DNA from: Rouxiella silvae
Lineage (GTDB): Bacteria > Pseudomonadota > Gammaproteobacteria > Enterobacterales > Enterobacteriaceae
DNA length: 64,000 bases
Direction: 5' to 3'
Assembly: GCF_002093625.1 (NCBI RefSeq)
Contig: NZ_MRWD01000015.1
Location: 1 to 64,000 of the forward strand
Positions 36,026-45,755 of the stretch are shown here, piece after piece. Both the position numbers and the translations under genes were made by a program. Below the pieces are notes generated by a model. It did no database searches and had not been told where the DNA came from. It saw only the letters and a list, made by a program, of their open reading frames with translations. Each line of letters opens with the position of its first letter. Position 1 is the first letter of the stretch.

Positions 36026-37120
36026 TCAGGACAAATTCAGCGTATCTGCCATAGACTCTACGCGGGCAAACGCCGCATAAAGTGACTCAGCGGTCACTGG
36101 ATGCGGCATGTTATGCATGTCAGGCGCATGCAACGAAGCCTGCACTATCGCCTCAAGTTCCTCAGCCGTAAGACTGGCGATTTCGCTTAAGCGAAGCGGA
36201 ACCGCACAGGCATGAGACAACAACACCGCTTCGCGCAATTCTTCGTCGCTGCGATTTTCCAGCGCCAGCAGGCACAGATTACCCAGCCCAACCAATAATC
36301 CGTGACCAAACTCGCGCGTTTTATCGCATACGGTAAAGCCTTCATAGATGGCGTGCGCCGCGGCAGCGTGAGCACCGCTGCTCATCAGTGAGGTTAATCC
36401 GGCAAACATGAAAATAGCATCAAGCACCTGGTCCAGCTCGGCGCTGGCTTGACCTGCTCGCACCGTGTCGCAGGCCGCGCCGCCGTAGGTGGCGATCAGG
36501 TCATAGCAGATGCGGCTGTTGGCGCTGGAAGAACGGGCAACGCCGGTTAACTCGCTCTGATGGCTGCTGATCGCGCGAAACTCGTACCACTTGGCCAGCG
36601 TGTCGCCCAAACCCGCCGCCAACCAGCGCAGCGGTGCCTTGGCCAGCAGATCACTGTCGATGATTACGCTAGCAGGTGCCTGCGGCAGTGGGTAAAGGTC
36701 ACGAAAGTGACCATCGTCAAAGTAGCGAACCGTTAACGGCGTTACTGCGGCGCAGGTTGCGGCAATGGTCGGCACGGTGACTACCGGCACACGGGTTATC
36801 ACACCCACCGCTTTGCCGGTGTCGAGCGATTTACCGCCACCGACGCTGATAATAATGTCGGCTGACAGCGCTTCAACCTGCTTGGCCAAACGCAGAATAT
36901 TTCCCTCACTGGTTTCACCGCCAAACCACTCGCTGCCGACTACCGTTACCGCCGCGCCTTCGAGGTAGTGATTGATTTTATCCCCCACGGCGGCCAATGC
37001 CTGATGCCCCCCGATAACCATCGCGCGCTGCCCCAGCAGGCTACAAATTTCGCCAATCTGCGACAAAACGCCCGGGCCGCGCAGAACTTGTGCGGGGAAA
37101 ATAATATTCTGTGCTTGCAT
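36026..37120 (-). CDS. Glycerol dehydrogenase-like iron-containing alcohol dehydrogenase
   Basis: Group III metal-dependent dehydrogenase (GldA-like), 364 residues from ATG 37120, which has AGAGAGG 6 bases upstream; a longer frame to 37144 includes that ribosome-binding site. NAD-binding GGGKSLDTGK and AATCAAVTPLTV are visible, with metal ligands expected at Asp in GLGDTLAKWYEF and His residues in SSGAHAAAHA and REFGHG. It is convergent with the SDR and transcribed alone. GldA relatives reduce or oxidise glycerol, hydroxyacetone and, in some bacteria, dihydroxypropanesulfonate, which would suit the HisD/SDR cluster. Confidence 0.88.
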   Translation of the reverse strand: MQAQNIIFPAQVLRGPGVLSQIGEICSLLGQRAMVIGGHQALAAVGDKINHYLEGAAVTVVGSEWFGGETSEGNILRLAKQVEALSADIIISVGGGKSLDTGKAVGVITRVPVVTVPTIAATCAAVTPLTVRYFDDGHFRDLYPLPQAPASVIIDSDLLAKAPLRWLAAGLGDTLAKWYEFRAISSHQSELTGVARSSSANSRICYDLIATYGGAACDTVRAGQASAELDQVLDAIFMFAGLTSLMSSGAHAAAAHAIYEGFTVCDKTREFGHGLLVGLGNLCLLALENRSDEELREAVLLSHACAVPLRLSEIASLTAEELEAIVQASLHAPDMHNMPHPVTAESLYAAFARVESMADTLNLS

Positions 37121-37560
37121 GTACTGCCTCTCTCTTTCTTTCACGTTTTAGGATGTTAGCAGGCTATCCAATGATAGCCGGTTCAATAGACAAGCAATAC
37201 TTGCGCCAATCCTTTGAAGTCTGTTAGCCATCGCTTCTAAAATCAACCACATAAATATTATCCTATCGTATCAAAACATACAGACACTCGTCCTCTTGAC
37301 CGCCTTAAATTTTATGCAGGGTATTGATAAGCCTCTAATAAATGAAATATTAGTTTTTTAAAACGCGAATAAAAACAAAGAACCGTACTTGTCAGATTAA
37401 TCAAAAACAGGCTTTCTGTTTTAATACACATTCAATTTAAAATGTTTATAACGAAAATCTGAGTAAAAAACCTTATAAACAGCCGTATTTCAAGCCAATC
37501 GAAATAGATAAGAAATCGTTATTGGCACAATTTATAGAAAATCACCCAAGGGAATACATC
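37121..37560. other. AT-rich intergenic region upstream of the phosphoesterase
   Basis: About 440 bases, strongly AT-rich from 37230 on, holding divergent promoters for the GldA-like gene and the phosphoesterase. I see no gene, hairpin terminator or recognisable operator. Confidence 0.5.
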
Positions 37561-38499
37561 ATGTTCGCAAAAAAAACAGCACCCTTAATTAAAAGAAAAA
37601 AACTGATTATAGGCTTAGCCTTAGCGCTAACCTGTTCATATGTTCATGCCAGTGAATACAGAATAGCCGCAATGGCAGACCCACAGGCCTTCCGAACAGA
37701 AAGTGGTAGTGTCCATAATTGGGATGAGTCAAGGTGGGAAAGAGAAAATAAACTCACCGCAGAAAGCCTTAGAAATGCTAACAAACAAAAAACCATCAAG
37801 TTTGGTATTATCAATGGCGATATTACCGAGTATGGCAGAACCCTCTCGCTTGACTCATTCCACAAAATTTATGACCTCCCGTTTAAAACTTTCACTGGTT
37901 TGGGCAATCATGATTATGCGAATAACGTGGGTGAATGCCATAAAGATATATGTGATATCGACATGCTAACTTATATGCACAAGCATATTGAAAGCAAAAA
38001 AAATGAAAGCAACTTCAGTAACAATCTTACATGGCACTATCAGCATGGACATATAGTCACAAGTTATGGCAGCCTGGCGTATTCATGGGACGATGGCGAC
38101 ATTCACTATGTGCAATTACAAAATCATCCAAGTTATGATGTATATTTGAACAAGCATGTACACAACACCAAATTTGAATATAAAAAAACCAGCCTAATGG
38201 TTTGGTTAGCAGATGATTTAAACAAAGCCCGTAAGCGGGGCAAGCAAATCATTCTAAATATGCATAATGCTGACCAAAACTTCCTTAAAAACACAAACGA
38301 GACGGAAAAAGAATTTTTCAAAAAAATAATCAATGAAAACAAGGTCATCGTCATTTATTCCGATCACTATCACGGGCCGTGGATTATCAACAATAAAGAT
38401 TGGTTTGGCGATGCCCCGGTTAGAGTGTCTGATTCCCTCTTCCATGGTGATTATTATCTTGTTGATATACCCAAGTCAGGATTGTCAACAGTATCCTAA
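37561..38499 (+). CDS. Secreted calcineurin-like metallophosphoesterase, apparently truncated
   Basis: 312 residues from ATG 37561 (AAGGGA upstream). A signal peptide (about 1-34: KRKKLIIGLALALTCSYVHAS) precedes the phosphoesterase domain: ADPQ, NGDITEYGR, GLGNHDY, ILNMHN and SDHYHG correspond to the conserved metal-binding blocks (GD, GNHD, H, xHxH). The first block has DPQ where DxH is usual, and the last SDHYH in place of GHxH. The frame ends at TAA 38497-38499, but the same frame continues as readable protein beyond it (see next entry), so the gene was probably longer. AT-rich, likely foreign. The truncated domain could still be exported and active. Confidence 0.75.
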   Translation: MFAKKTAPLIKRKKLIIGLALALTCSYVHASEYRIAAMADPQAFRTESGSVHNWDESRWERENKLTAESLRNANKQKTIKFGIINGDITEYGRTLSLDSFHKIYDLPFKTFTGLGNHDYANNVGECHKDICDIDMLTYMHKHIESKKNESNFSNNLTWHYQHGHIVTSYGSLAYSWDDGDIHYVQLQNHPSYDVYLNKHVHNTKFEYKKTSLMVWLADDLNKARKRGKQIILNMHNADQNFLKNTNETEKEFFKKIINENKVIVIYSDHYHGPWIINNKDWFGDAPVRVSDSLFHGDYYLVDIPKSGLSTVS

Positions 38500-39127
38500 A
38501 ATGGCTTTGACGTTAAGCCAGTGATATAAGACAACATTAAAGTCATAAACAGAAACTCTAGGTCTACCACGAAAAACATTACGTTCCCTTCAGGCCAGCT
38601 TTGTAAAGCTATTGGCAAACCAGGCGCCGTGGGAGACATCTATTCATAAATAATTATTGATAACACTAAGCACTATATTTTACGAAATGCGAGTGGCAAT
38701 ACATACCTTGGCGCCAAAAGTAATTTAGAAAATTATCTGAATGGCAATAGTGGACACATCAATACTGACAACCCTTATCAGTAATGGAAATCAGTACGCC
38801 TATCTAACCATACAAATAATGCAGCAGATGAGTATTATCAGTTTATTCAACACGCAACCGGCAAAGCGTTAGACGGAAAAACTGATGGAGTTGTCTATAC
38901 CAGTAGCAGTAATAGCTCTAACCATTACCCACAGTGGCGTTTCGAAACAACATCCCTCGGGAAAAAAATTATTATCAGCCGCGGTACCGGACGTGCTCTT
39001 AATATTCTATAAACTTAAAAAAGCGGGCCGTTTTGCTGCCGCATTCACTGCATATGCGCATCGTAGCGATGATGACTGGGAATATCTCTATGAGGATTCA
39101 AGATTTAAAGCTAATCCTTGCATCTAA
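38500..39127 (+). pseudogene. Decayed C-terminal lectin-like extension of the phosphoesterase
   Basis: In the frame of the upstream gene, about 170 further codons read as plausible protein broken only by TAA codons at 38527, 38647 and 38782, besides the one at 38497. Phrases such as ILRNASGNTYLGAKSN, NPYQ-stop-WKSV, YYQFIQHATGKALDG and NHYPQWRFE resemble ricin-type lectin QxW repeats, and each TAA could be a mutated CAA (Gln). A fifth TAA at 39010 coincides with a likely frameshift: the +1 frame continues as AGRFAAAFTAYAHRSDDDWEYLYE to TAA 39125-39127. So the gene was once about 520 codons. Confidence 0.65.
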
Positions 39128-39156
39128 TGAGGCTGTGTTACTGAAAAACTGATTTA

Positions 39157-39181
39157 GGAAGGCAATCGCCTTCCTTTTTTT
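39157..39181 (+). terminator. Rho-independent terminator
   Basis: GGAAGGC (39157-39163) pairs with GCCTTCC (39168-39174) and runs into TTTTTTT. It closes the phosphoesterase pseudogene on the plus strand and abuts the stop of the hydroxy-acid oxidase on the other strand. Confidence 0.88.
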
Positions 39182-40334
39182 ATGTCGATTTCAAACTCAG
39201 CAGATGCGGCCCTAGTTGGCTCAGGTTGCTACAGCCGAGCTGCGCCAGTGTACGGTCAATTTCAGCGATAATCAGGCTCAGTGCCTTATTAATACCCGCC
39301 TCGCCGTGGGCGGCAACGCTAAACAACAGCGGGCGCCCCAGCAGCACAGCGTTAGCCCCCAGCGCCAGTGCCTTAACGATGTCCGTGCCGCGCCGAAAAC
39401 CGCTGTCGATCAATAGCGAAAAATCGGCTCCGCAGGCCTTACGAATGGCCGGTAACACCTCCATCGGGCTGACCGTGCCGTCCAGTTGACGACCACCGTG
39501 ATTAGAAATTACGATGCCGTCTGCGCCAAGGCCCTGCGCCTTTTTGGCATCTTCGACGCTGAGAATACCCTTAATCCACAGCCTGCCTCCCCACTGTTCA
39601 CGCAGCCAGGCGACAGTGCTCCAGTCAAGTGTGGTATCCATTTGCTCAGAAAAATAGCTTGCCCCGCCTGCGCCGCGCTGTTTGTCGGCAGGAACGTAGG
39701 GTTTGAGATTGCCAAAGCCCGGCATACCGGCTGGTTTCAAAGTGTGCCATACCCATCCCGGATGCAGCGCCACGTCAATCAGGCTGGCAATTGAGAGTTT
39801 CATTGGGCGGCGATAGTGGCGTTTGTCCCGCTCGCGATTGCCAAAATGCACCGCATCAACCGACACCACCAGATTCTCGCAGCCTGCCTGTTTGGCGCGC
39901 TGAAGTAGGCCCAGAGTCACCTGCCGGTCTTTTAACACGTAAAGCTGAAACCAGTGTCTATCAATATTTTGGGCGGCAATCTCTTCAATTGACGCGGTCG
40001 ACACGGTGCTCTGTATATAGGGGATCCCCGCACGCTGCGCCCCTCGGGCCAGTATCAAATCCGCCTCATGGCGCAGCATGCCGTTATAGCCGGTTGGCGC
40101 TATCATCACCGGAGCTAAAGCCTGTTTACCCCCGAGTGGAAGATGCAGGCTGCGCTGGCTGGCGTTAATCAGCACCGGCGGAACAAAACGCCAGTTATCA
40201 AAAACCTGCTGATTGTGGCGAAGCGTTACCTCATCGTCAGCGCCGCCGTCCACGTAGCTAAAGGCAAAAGCGGGCAGTTTGGCCTTGGCCTGCTGACGAA
40301 AGTCATTCAGATTGAAGGCGTGGCGACGACTCAC
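39180..40334 (-). CDS. FMN-dependent alpha-hydroxy-acid oxidase/dehydrogenase
   Basis: 384-residue TIM-barrel flavoprotein of the LldD/glycolate oxidase/mandelate dehydrogenase family, which oxidises 2-hydroxy acids to 2-oxo acids. The active-site signature SNHGGRQLDG holds the catalytic His and Arg; ALAPVMIAPTGYNGM and LLIDSGFRRGTDIVKALALGA form the FMN site. It overlaps the stop of the HisC-like aminotransferase gene by 4 bases (ATGA), so the two act together. An hydroxy acid oxidase plus aminotransferase would turn a hydroxy acid into the amino acid; beside hut genes, imidazole-lactate to histidine is the natural hypothesis. Confidence 0.88.
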   Translation of the reverse strand: MSRRHAFNLNDFRQQAKAKLPAFAFSYVDGGADDEVTLRHNQQVFDNWRFVPPVLINASQRSLHLPLGGKQALAPVMIAPTGYNGMLRHEADLILARGAQRAGIPYIQSTVSTASIEEIAAQNIDRHWFQLYVLKDRQVTLGLLQRAKQAGCENLVVSVDAVHFGNRERDKRHYRRPMKLSIASLIDVALHPGWVWHTLKPAGMPGFGNLKPYVPADKQRGAGGASYFSEQMDTTLDWSTVAWLREQWGGRLWIKGILSVEDAKKAQGLGADGIVISNHGGRQLDGTVSPMEVLPAIRKACGADFSLLIDSGFRRGTDIVKALALGANAVLLGRPLLFSVAAHGEAGINKALSLIIAEIDRTLAQLGCSNLSQLGPHLLSLKST

Positions 40335-41488
40335 TCGGCCTCCTGCGCATTAGCCTGCATGGAAATCAGCTCAAGGCTGCGCAAGAAAAGCTGATTATCG
40401 TGCTCACTGCCCACCGAGACCCGAATCCAGCGCGCATAGCCGGGTTCGCGCCACGGTTTGACAATCACGCCATAGGTCAGTAATTGCTCTGCCAGCTCCA
40501 CACTGGGCCGTTGACAGTCGAAGAACACAAAGTTGGCATGCGACGGCACCACTTCATACCCTTTCTCCCTCAATGTTGCGCTAATTATCGCCCGCTGCTG
40601 GCTGACAAACTCCATGCTGGCGGCGACGTGCGCTTTATCTTCCAGCGCAGCCAGTGCAGCTGCCTGAGCGGAACGGTTGATGTTGAACGGCGTACGGACT
40701 CTGTCGAGCAGATTCACCAGTTCAACGTCGCTGGCCAAGCCATAGCCAATGCGCAGGCCCGCCAATCCGTAGGCTTTCGACAGCGTGCGCAGCACAATCC
40801 ACGGGCGCGTCTGCTGCGCCAATACCCGCAGGCTGTCGGGATAATCAAGGTCAGATTCGCAGTATTCATAATAGGCCTCATCGATAACCAATACGCAGTC
40901 CTGCGGCGCGGCGTCGATAATGCGCTGGAATCCTTCTCGATTCAGCATACAGCCCACCGGGTTGGAGGGATTACTGAAAATAACCAGCTTCACCGGCGTA
41001 GACAGTGCCTGCTCCCAGGCAGCAACGTCAAACTGCCTCTGCGCGTCCACGCCAACCATCGTGATTTCTGCCCCCATCATGCGCGGGAAAATTTCATGCA
41101 AGCCAAAGGAGGGGATCAGCGTCACCACTCGATCACCGGGGTTGAGAAACGCAGTACAGAGCATTTGCAGAATTTCTTCCGATCCGTTGCCCATCACTAC
41201 CTGTTCAAGGCCGACGCCGGTCGCAGACGCAATTTTCTGGCGCACCGCGCGACTGGCAGAATCAGGGTAAATCGCACTGCCGGAGGCCTCGGCAATTAAC
41301 GCGCGGGTCACCTGCGGACTGGCACCCAGCGGGTTTTCATTGCTGGCCAGTTTGGCAACGTGCTCAACGCCATATTTTTCGCGCACGGCGTCTGCTGACA
41401 GCCCTGAATTATAGACCCCAAGCACTCTCGCATCAGGACGCGCCAGGCGCTGTAAACGAACGGCCGTTGATTCAGATTTTATCTCCAC
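40331..41488 (-). CDS. HisC-like PLP-dependent aminotransferase
   Basis: 385-residue class I/II aminotransferase closest to histidinol-phosphate aminotransferase. Landmarks: GNGSEEILQ, SNPSNPVG, DEAYYEY and the PLP-lysine in RTLSKAYGLAGLRIGYG; Arg in WIRVSVG binds the carboxylate. The start is GTG 41488 behind an AGGGGGG purine run. It is not in a his operon but sits 115 bases beyond hutU and is coupled to a hydroxy-acid oxidase, so histidine or an aromatic amino acid, rather than histidinol phosphate, may be its substrate. A terminator separates it from hutU, so it needs its own promoter or readthrough. Confidence 0.87.
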   Translation of the reverse strand: MEIKSESTAVRLQRLARPDARVLGVYNSGLSADAVREKYGVEHVAKLASNENPLGASPQVTRALIAEASGSAIYPDSASRAVRQKIASATGVGLEQVVMGNGSEEILQMLCTAFLNPGDRVVTLIPSFGLHEIFPRMMGAEITMVGVDAQRQFDVAAWEQALSTPVKLVIFSNPSNPVGCMLNREGFQRIIDAAPQDCVLVIDEAYYEYCESDLDYPDSLRVLAQQTRPWIVLRTLSKAYGLAGLRIGYGLASDVELVNLLDRVRTPFNINRSAQAAALAALEDKAHVAASMEFVSQQRAIISATLREKGYEVVPSHANFVFFDCQRPSVELAEQLLTYGVIVKPWREPGYARWIRVSVGSEHDNQLFLRSLELISMQANAQEAE

Positions 41489-41529
41489 CTCATTCCCCCC
41501 TTAATGCCTTAAATATAGAGAACGTCAAG

Positions 41530-41563
41530 AAAAAACGGACAGAAGATCTGCGCCCCCTGTCCG
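41530..41563 (-). terminator. Rho-independent terminator after hutU
   Basis: On the minus strand CGGACAG pairs with CTGTCCG (arms at 41557-41563 and 41536-41542) and is followed by TTTTTTCTTG. It lies 40 bases past the hutU stop and about 45 before the HisC-like start. Confidence 0.88.
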
Positions 41564-41603
41564 TCGGCTATGCTGAAAATGTCATCGTGACGTTGTCACA
41601 CAA

Positions 41604-43286
41604 TCACAGCATCGGCATATTCACGTCATGAGTTTTAGCACACTCAATCGCCAGCTCATAGCCTGCATCGGCATGACGCATCACGCCGGTGGCCGGGTCA
41701 TTAAACAGCACACGCTCCAAACGTTTATCGGCGGCTTCTGTTCCGTCACAAACAATCACCATTCCCGCATGCTGCGAGAAGCCCATGCCCACGCCACCGC
41801 CGTGATGCAGGCTCACCCACGTTGCGCCACCGGCGGTGTTTAATAATGCATTGAGCAATGGCCAGTCCGATACAGCATCGGAGCCGTCTTTCATCGCCTC
41901 GGTTTCACGGTTAGGTGACGCCACCGAACCGGTATCAAGATGGTCACGACCAATCACCACCGGCGCTTTCAGCTCGCCGTTGCGTACCATTTCGTTAAAC
42001 GCCAGACCGGCAATGTGGCGCTCGCCCAGTCCCAGCCAGCAAATGCGTGCCGGCAGGCCCTGGAAGGCAATGCGTTCCCGCGCCATGTCCAGCCAATTGA
42101 TCAGGTTGGCGTTGTCTGGGAACAGCTCTTTCAGCTTGGCGTCGGTTTTGTAGATATCCTCAGGGTCGCCCGAAAGCGCTACCCAGCGGAATGGACCTTT
42201 GCCTTCACAGAATAGCGGACGAATATACGCAGGAACAAAGCCTGGGAAATCAAAAGCATTAGCCACGCCCTGGTCTTTCGCGACCTGACGGATATTGTTG
42301 CCGTAGTCCACAGTAGGAATGCCCATCGCGTGGAAGTCTAGCATCGCCTGAACGTGCACTGCCATGGACGCACGCGAAGCCTTAATCACTGACTGAGGGT
42401 CTGACTCGCGGGCGGCTAGCCACTGATCCAGAGTCCAGCCGTGCGGAAGATAGCCATTCAGCGGATCGTGGGCCGAGGTTTGGTCCGTGACGATATCAGG
42501 ACGTAAGCCGCCCTGCTGAGCACGTTTTACCAGCTCAGGCATGATGTCAGCCGCATTGCCCAACAGGCCAACAGAAATGGCTTTTTTCTCGGCACAAGCC
42601 TTTTCAATCATCGTCAAGGCTTCGTCAATGCTGTGGGCTTTGTAGTCCAGATAGCGGGTGCGAATACGGAAATCAATGCGCGACTCCTGGCACTCAATCG
42701 CCAATACGCAAGCGCCTGCCAACACACCGGCCAAAGGCTGTGCACCGCCCATGCCACCCAGACCGGCGGTGAGGATCCACCGACCGCGCAGATTGCTGTC
42801 ATAATGCTGACGGCCCGCTTCGGCGAAGGTTTCATAGGTTCCCTGCACAATGCCCTGCGCACCGATATAGATCCATGAACCGGCAGTCATTTGGCCGTAC
42901 ATCATCAACCCGGCTTTATCCAGCTCGTGAAAATGCTCCCAGTTGGCCCAGTGTGGTACCAGATTTGAGTTGGCAATCAGCACGCGCGGTGCATCCGTGT
43001 GGGTGCGGAATATGCCCACTGGCTTACCGGATTGCACTAGCAGCGTTTCGTCTTCTTTCAGGTCGCGCAGGCTTTGCAAGATGCCTTCAAACGCCGGCCA
43101 GTTGCGGGCTGCTTTACCGATCCCGCCGTACACCACCAAGTCTTCCGGACGCTCTGCAACGTCGGGGTCGAGGTTGTTTTGAATCATGCGGTAGGCCGCT
43201 TCAATCAGCCAGTTTTGACAGCTCAATTCGGTTCCGTGCGGGGCGCGAACAACGCGGGCAACGGCGGTTTTCTGTGGTGAATTCAT
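41604..43286 (-). CDS. hutU: Urocanate hydratase
   Basis: Second enzyme of histidine breakdown: adds water to urocanate to give 4-imidazolone-5-propionate, using tightly bound NAD as electrophile, in the cytoplasm. The protein has the urocanase pattern throughout: [20 protein letters not shown] near residue 170 (NAD site), the Cys-containing [18 protein letters not shown] region near 410 and the [24 protein letters not shown] motif near 490. Length 560 is typical. It follows hutH by 38 bases and is followed by a terminator. Confidence 0.97.
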   Translation of the reverse strand: MNSPQKTAVARVVRAPHGTELSCQNWLIEAAYRMIQNNLDPDVAERPEDLVVYGGIGKAARNWPAFEGILQSLRDLKEDETLLVQSGKPVGIFRTHTDAPRVLIANSNLVPHWANWEHFHELDKAGLMMYGQMTAGSWIYIGAQGIVQGTYETFAEAGRQHYDSNLRGRWILTAGLGGMGGAQPLAGVLAGACVLAIECQESRIDFRIRTRYLDYKAHSIDEALTMIEKACAEKKAISVGLLGNAADIMPELVKRAQQGGLRPDIVTDQTSAHDPLNGYLPHGWTLDQWLAARESDPQSVIKASRASMAVHVQAMLDFHAMGIPTVDYGNNIRQVAKDQGVANAFDFPGFVPAYIRPLFCEGKGPFRWVALSGDPEDIYKTDAKLKELFPDNANLINWLDMARERIAFQGLPARICWLGLGERHIAGLAFNEMVRNGELKAPVVIGRDHLDTGSVASPNRETEAMKDGSDAVSDWPLLNALLNTAGGATWVSLHHGGGVGMGFSQHAGMVIVCDGTEAADKRLERVLFNDPATGVMRHADAGYELAIECAKTHDVNMPML

Positions 43287-43324
43287 TTTTCACTCCTCGA
43301 TAATGTAAAATTTGTTTTTTTAAG

Positions 43325-44875
43325 TTAATTAAAGCTGGGTAATAAAGACTGTACCGCCGCTGGCCAGAATTCACGGCTGGCCCACAGGCGCATATTTTCG
43401 ACGTCCGGTGCCATCAGGCGGTCGCGCTCAAGGAAGGCGACTTTTTCGCGCACCGCGCTGATTTCGCCCTCCATCACTGCCGAACTTTTTAGCGGACGGT
43501 TAAAATCGATGCCCTGCACCGCTGCCATGGCTTCAATGCCCACGACCACGGCGGTGTTAAAGCACATGTCGCCTAGGCGACGCGCGGCGTAAGTGGCCAT
43601 TGACACGTGGTCTTCCTGATTGGCGGAGGTTGGCAGGCTGTCTACGCTACCGGGATGAGCCAGAGACTTGTTTTCGGACGCCAGTGCGGCGGCCGTAACT
43701 TGTGCAATCATAAAACCGGAGTTAACGCCACCGTCATTGACCAGGAAGGCAGGCAGCCCAGAAAGGCCCGTGTCGAGCAGCAGCGCGAGACGACGCTCAG
43801 AGATCGCGCCAATTTCAGCCACCGCCAACGCGATAATATCAGCGGCAAAGGCCACCGGTTCGGCGTGGAAATTACCGCCAGAAATAACGTCGCCGTTTTC
43901 GGCAAACACCAGCGGATTATCTGACGCCGCGTTGGCTTCAATCTGCAAAATTCGCGCTGAATGCTTAAGATTGTCCAGGCATGCACCCATTACCTGCGGC
44001 ACGCAGCGAATGGAGTACGGATCCTGCACGCGACCGCAGTTGGCGTGTGAAGTGACAATGTCACTGCCCTCAAGCAGTTTGGATACCGCCGCCGCCACCG
44101 CAATCTGGCCTTCCTGACCGCGCGCCTCATGAATACGCGGATCTAAAGGTTTAACTGACCCCTGAATCGCCTCCAGCGACAGCGCACCGGCCACCAGACC
44201 CGCCGCAAAGACGCGTTCGCCTTCAAACAGACCGCGCAGCGCGAGTGACGTGGAAACCTGCGTGCCGTTTAACAGTGCCAGTCCCTCTTTTGGCCCCAAC
44301 ACGAACGGTTCAAGCCCCACAGTAGCCAAACCCTCTATTGCAGAAACTTTTTCACCGTTAACGCGCACTTCACCTTCCCCAATCAGCATCAGCGAAAGGT
44401 GTGCAAGCGGGGCCAGGTCACCGGATGCGCCCACTGACCCTTTTTCAGGAATACATGGCATCACACCGGCGTTAAACAGCGTAATCAGCGCCTCGATGAC
44501 GTCAATACGGATACCTGAATGGCCGCGAGACAGGCTCAGGACCTTGGTCGCCATCACCAGACGCACCACGTTATCGGGCAGGTCTGCGCCAATGCCAACG
44601 CTGTGTGAGAGCACCAGATTGCGTTGCAGCTCGGCCAGGCGTTCGGCGGGAATGCTGGTTTGCGCCAGTTTGCCAAAGCCGGTGTTAATTCCATAAACCA
44701 CGCGTCCCTGCTCAACAATGCGCTTGACCGTTTCCTGCGAGGCCAGCACGTTGGCGCGAGCTGAATCAGCCAGTTCTATGCGCACATTGCCCTGATAAAT
44801 CTTACGCAGCGTGGACAAATCAACCTGACCGGGTTGCAGATGGCAAAGTGTCATATCTGTGGATGAAGAAGCCAT
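43325..44875 (-). CDS. hutH: Histidine ammonia-lyase
   Basis: First enzyme of the hut pathway: removes ammonia from L-histidine to give urocanate. The Ala150-Ser151-Gly152 triad in [15 protein letters not shown] cyclises to the MIO electrophile. [10 protein letters not shown] carries the conserved catalytic Tyr region and QEDHVSM the C-terminal active-site Glu. 516 residues, family length. A HutC-operator-like palindrome lies just 9 bases before its start and a terminator hairpin lies behind it, so hutHU appears to be its own transcription unit separate from the importer genes. Confidence 0.97.
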   Translation of the reverse strand: MASSSTDMTLCHLQPGQVDLSTLRKIYQGNVRIELADSARANVLASQETVKRIVEQGRVVYGINTGFGKLAQTSIPAERLAELQRNLVLSHSVGIGADLPDNVVRLVMATKVLSLSRGHSGIRIDVIEALITLFNAGVMPCIPEKGSVGASGDLAPLAHLSLMLIGEGEVRVNGEKVSAIEGLATVGLEPFVLGPKEGLALLNGTQVSTSLALRGLFEGERVFAAGLVAGALSLEAIQGSVKPLDPRIHEARGQEGQIAVAAAVSKLLEGSDIVTSHANCGRVQDPYSIRCVPQVMGACLDNLKHSARILQIEANAASDNPLVFAENGDVISGGNFHAEPVAFAADIIALAVAEIGAISERRLALLLDTGLSGLPAFLVNDGGVNSGFMIAQVTAAALASENKSLAHPGSVDSLPTSANQEDHVSMATYAARRLGDMCFNTAVVVGIEAMAAVQGIDFNRPLKSSAVMEGEISAVREKVAFLERDRLMAPDVENMRLWASREFWPAAVQSLLPSFN

Positions 44876-44883
44876 AATCTATT

Positions 44884-44897
44884 CCTGTATAGACAAG
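44884..44897. promoter_or_regulatory. Probable HutC operator before hutH
   Basis: CCTGTATAGACAAG matches the inverted form of the palindrome CTTGTCTATACAAG found perfectly at 47726, with one mismatch. It sits immediately upstream of hutH, where repressor binding would block transcription or early elongation of hutHU. Confidence 0.75.
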
Positions 44898-44907
44898 TTA
44901 GGGTAAA

Positions 44908-44942
44908 CAAAATCCCGGTCTTGCACCTCTCCGGGGATTTTG
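44908..44942 (-). terminator. Terminator-like hairpin between importer genes and hutH
   Basis: CAAAATCCCGG (44908-44918) pairs with CCGGGGATTTTG (44931-44942) with one bulge. On the minus strand it is followed by TTTACCC and precedes the operator and hutH start. It probably ends or attenuates the importer transcript before hutHU. Confidence 0.7.
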
Positions 44943-44969
44943 TTGCTTTGCGGGTTTTTCACCCGCCTT

Positions 44970-45755
44970 TTAGTGTTCCTGCGTCTGCAATGTTTCGACG
45001 CGGATCTCTTCCGTGACTCGCGCTTTGAGATCCATAAACTCTGGCGACGTTTTTAGACGATAGTCACGCGGATGCGGGAAATCGACCGCCACCTCTGTTT
45101 TAATTCTTCCGGGACGGGCGCTGAAAATAGCCACTTTGTTAGCCATAAAAATCGCCTCGTCAATATCGTGGGTCACAAACAGCACCGTTTTTCGCGACGA
45201 CTCCCAAATCGACAACAGCAGCTCTTGCATCATCACACGGGTCTGATTGTCCAGCGCGCCAAACGGCTCGTCCATCAGCAAGATTTTCGGGTCATTAGCC
45301 AGTGCGCGGGCAATGGCGGTCCGCTGCTGCATGCCGCCGGAAAGCTGGCGCGGAAAGTGGTGCTCAAAGCCGCGCAGGCCGACCTTATTAATGAAGTAGT
45401 CGCTGCGCTCCTTTTGCGCCGCCTTGCTAACCCCCCTTTCTTCTAGGCCGAAGCAAATATTTTGCTGCACGCTCAGCCACGGAAACAGAGTATAACTTTG
45501 GAACACCATGCCACGATCGGCACCCGGACCCTCCACCCGCTCGCCGTCGAGCCACACTTCTCCACGCGTTGGCTGGTCTAGCCCGGCCACAATACGCAGC
45601 AGCGTAGATTTGCCGCAGCCCGACGGACCGAGAATGGTAATAAAGTCGTTCTCGTTAACCTGATAGTCCACCGGCAGCAGTGCCTGCGTTTTCTCGCCTT
45701 TCGGTCCGGTAAAAATGCGCTCCACCTGACGAACGCTCAGTTTTGGATAATTCAT
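44970..45755 (-). CDS. ABC transporter ATPase of the hut cluster, NitT/TauT type
   Basis: 261-residue ATPase with Walker [10 protein letters not shown], signature [15 protein letters not shown], Walker [13 protein letters not shown] and switch His in [19 protein letters not shown] overlaps the permease stop by 4 bases. With the permease and binding protein it forms an importer lying between hut genes and preceded by a HutC-like operator, so histidine or urocanate is its likely substrate. Confidence 0.9.
   Translation of the reverse strand: MNYPKLSVRQVERIFTGPKGEKTQALLPVDYQVNENDFITILGPSGCGKSTLLRIVAGLDQPTRGEVWLDGERVEGPGADRGMVFQSYTLFPWLSVQQNICFGLEERGVSKAAQKERSDYFINKVGLRGFEHHFPRQLSGGMQQRTAIARALANDPKILLMDEPFGALDNQTRVMMQELLLSIWESSRKTVLFVTHDIDEAIFMANKVAIFSARPGRIKTEVAVDFPHPRDYRLKTSPEFMDLKARVTEEIRVETLQTQEH

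Noticed and set aside
37561-39127. UAA read as glutamine (alternative genetic code) in the phosphoesterase gene
   Set aside because: All other genes use the standard code, Gln is encoded by CAA/CAG in the same gene, and a probable frameshift near the end points to ordinary decay.
40484-41299. A 271-codon plus-strand frame
   Set aside because: Antisense to the HisC-like aminotransferase, with no recognisable protein pattern.
40331-41488. Biosynthetic hisC
   Set aside because: No his operon context and coupled to a hydroxy-acid oxidase; family name given without the symbol.
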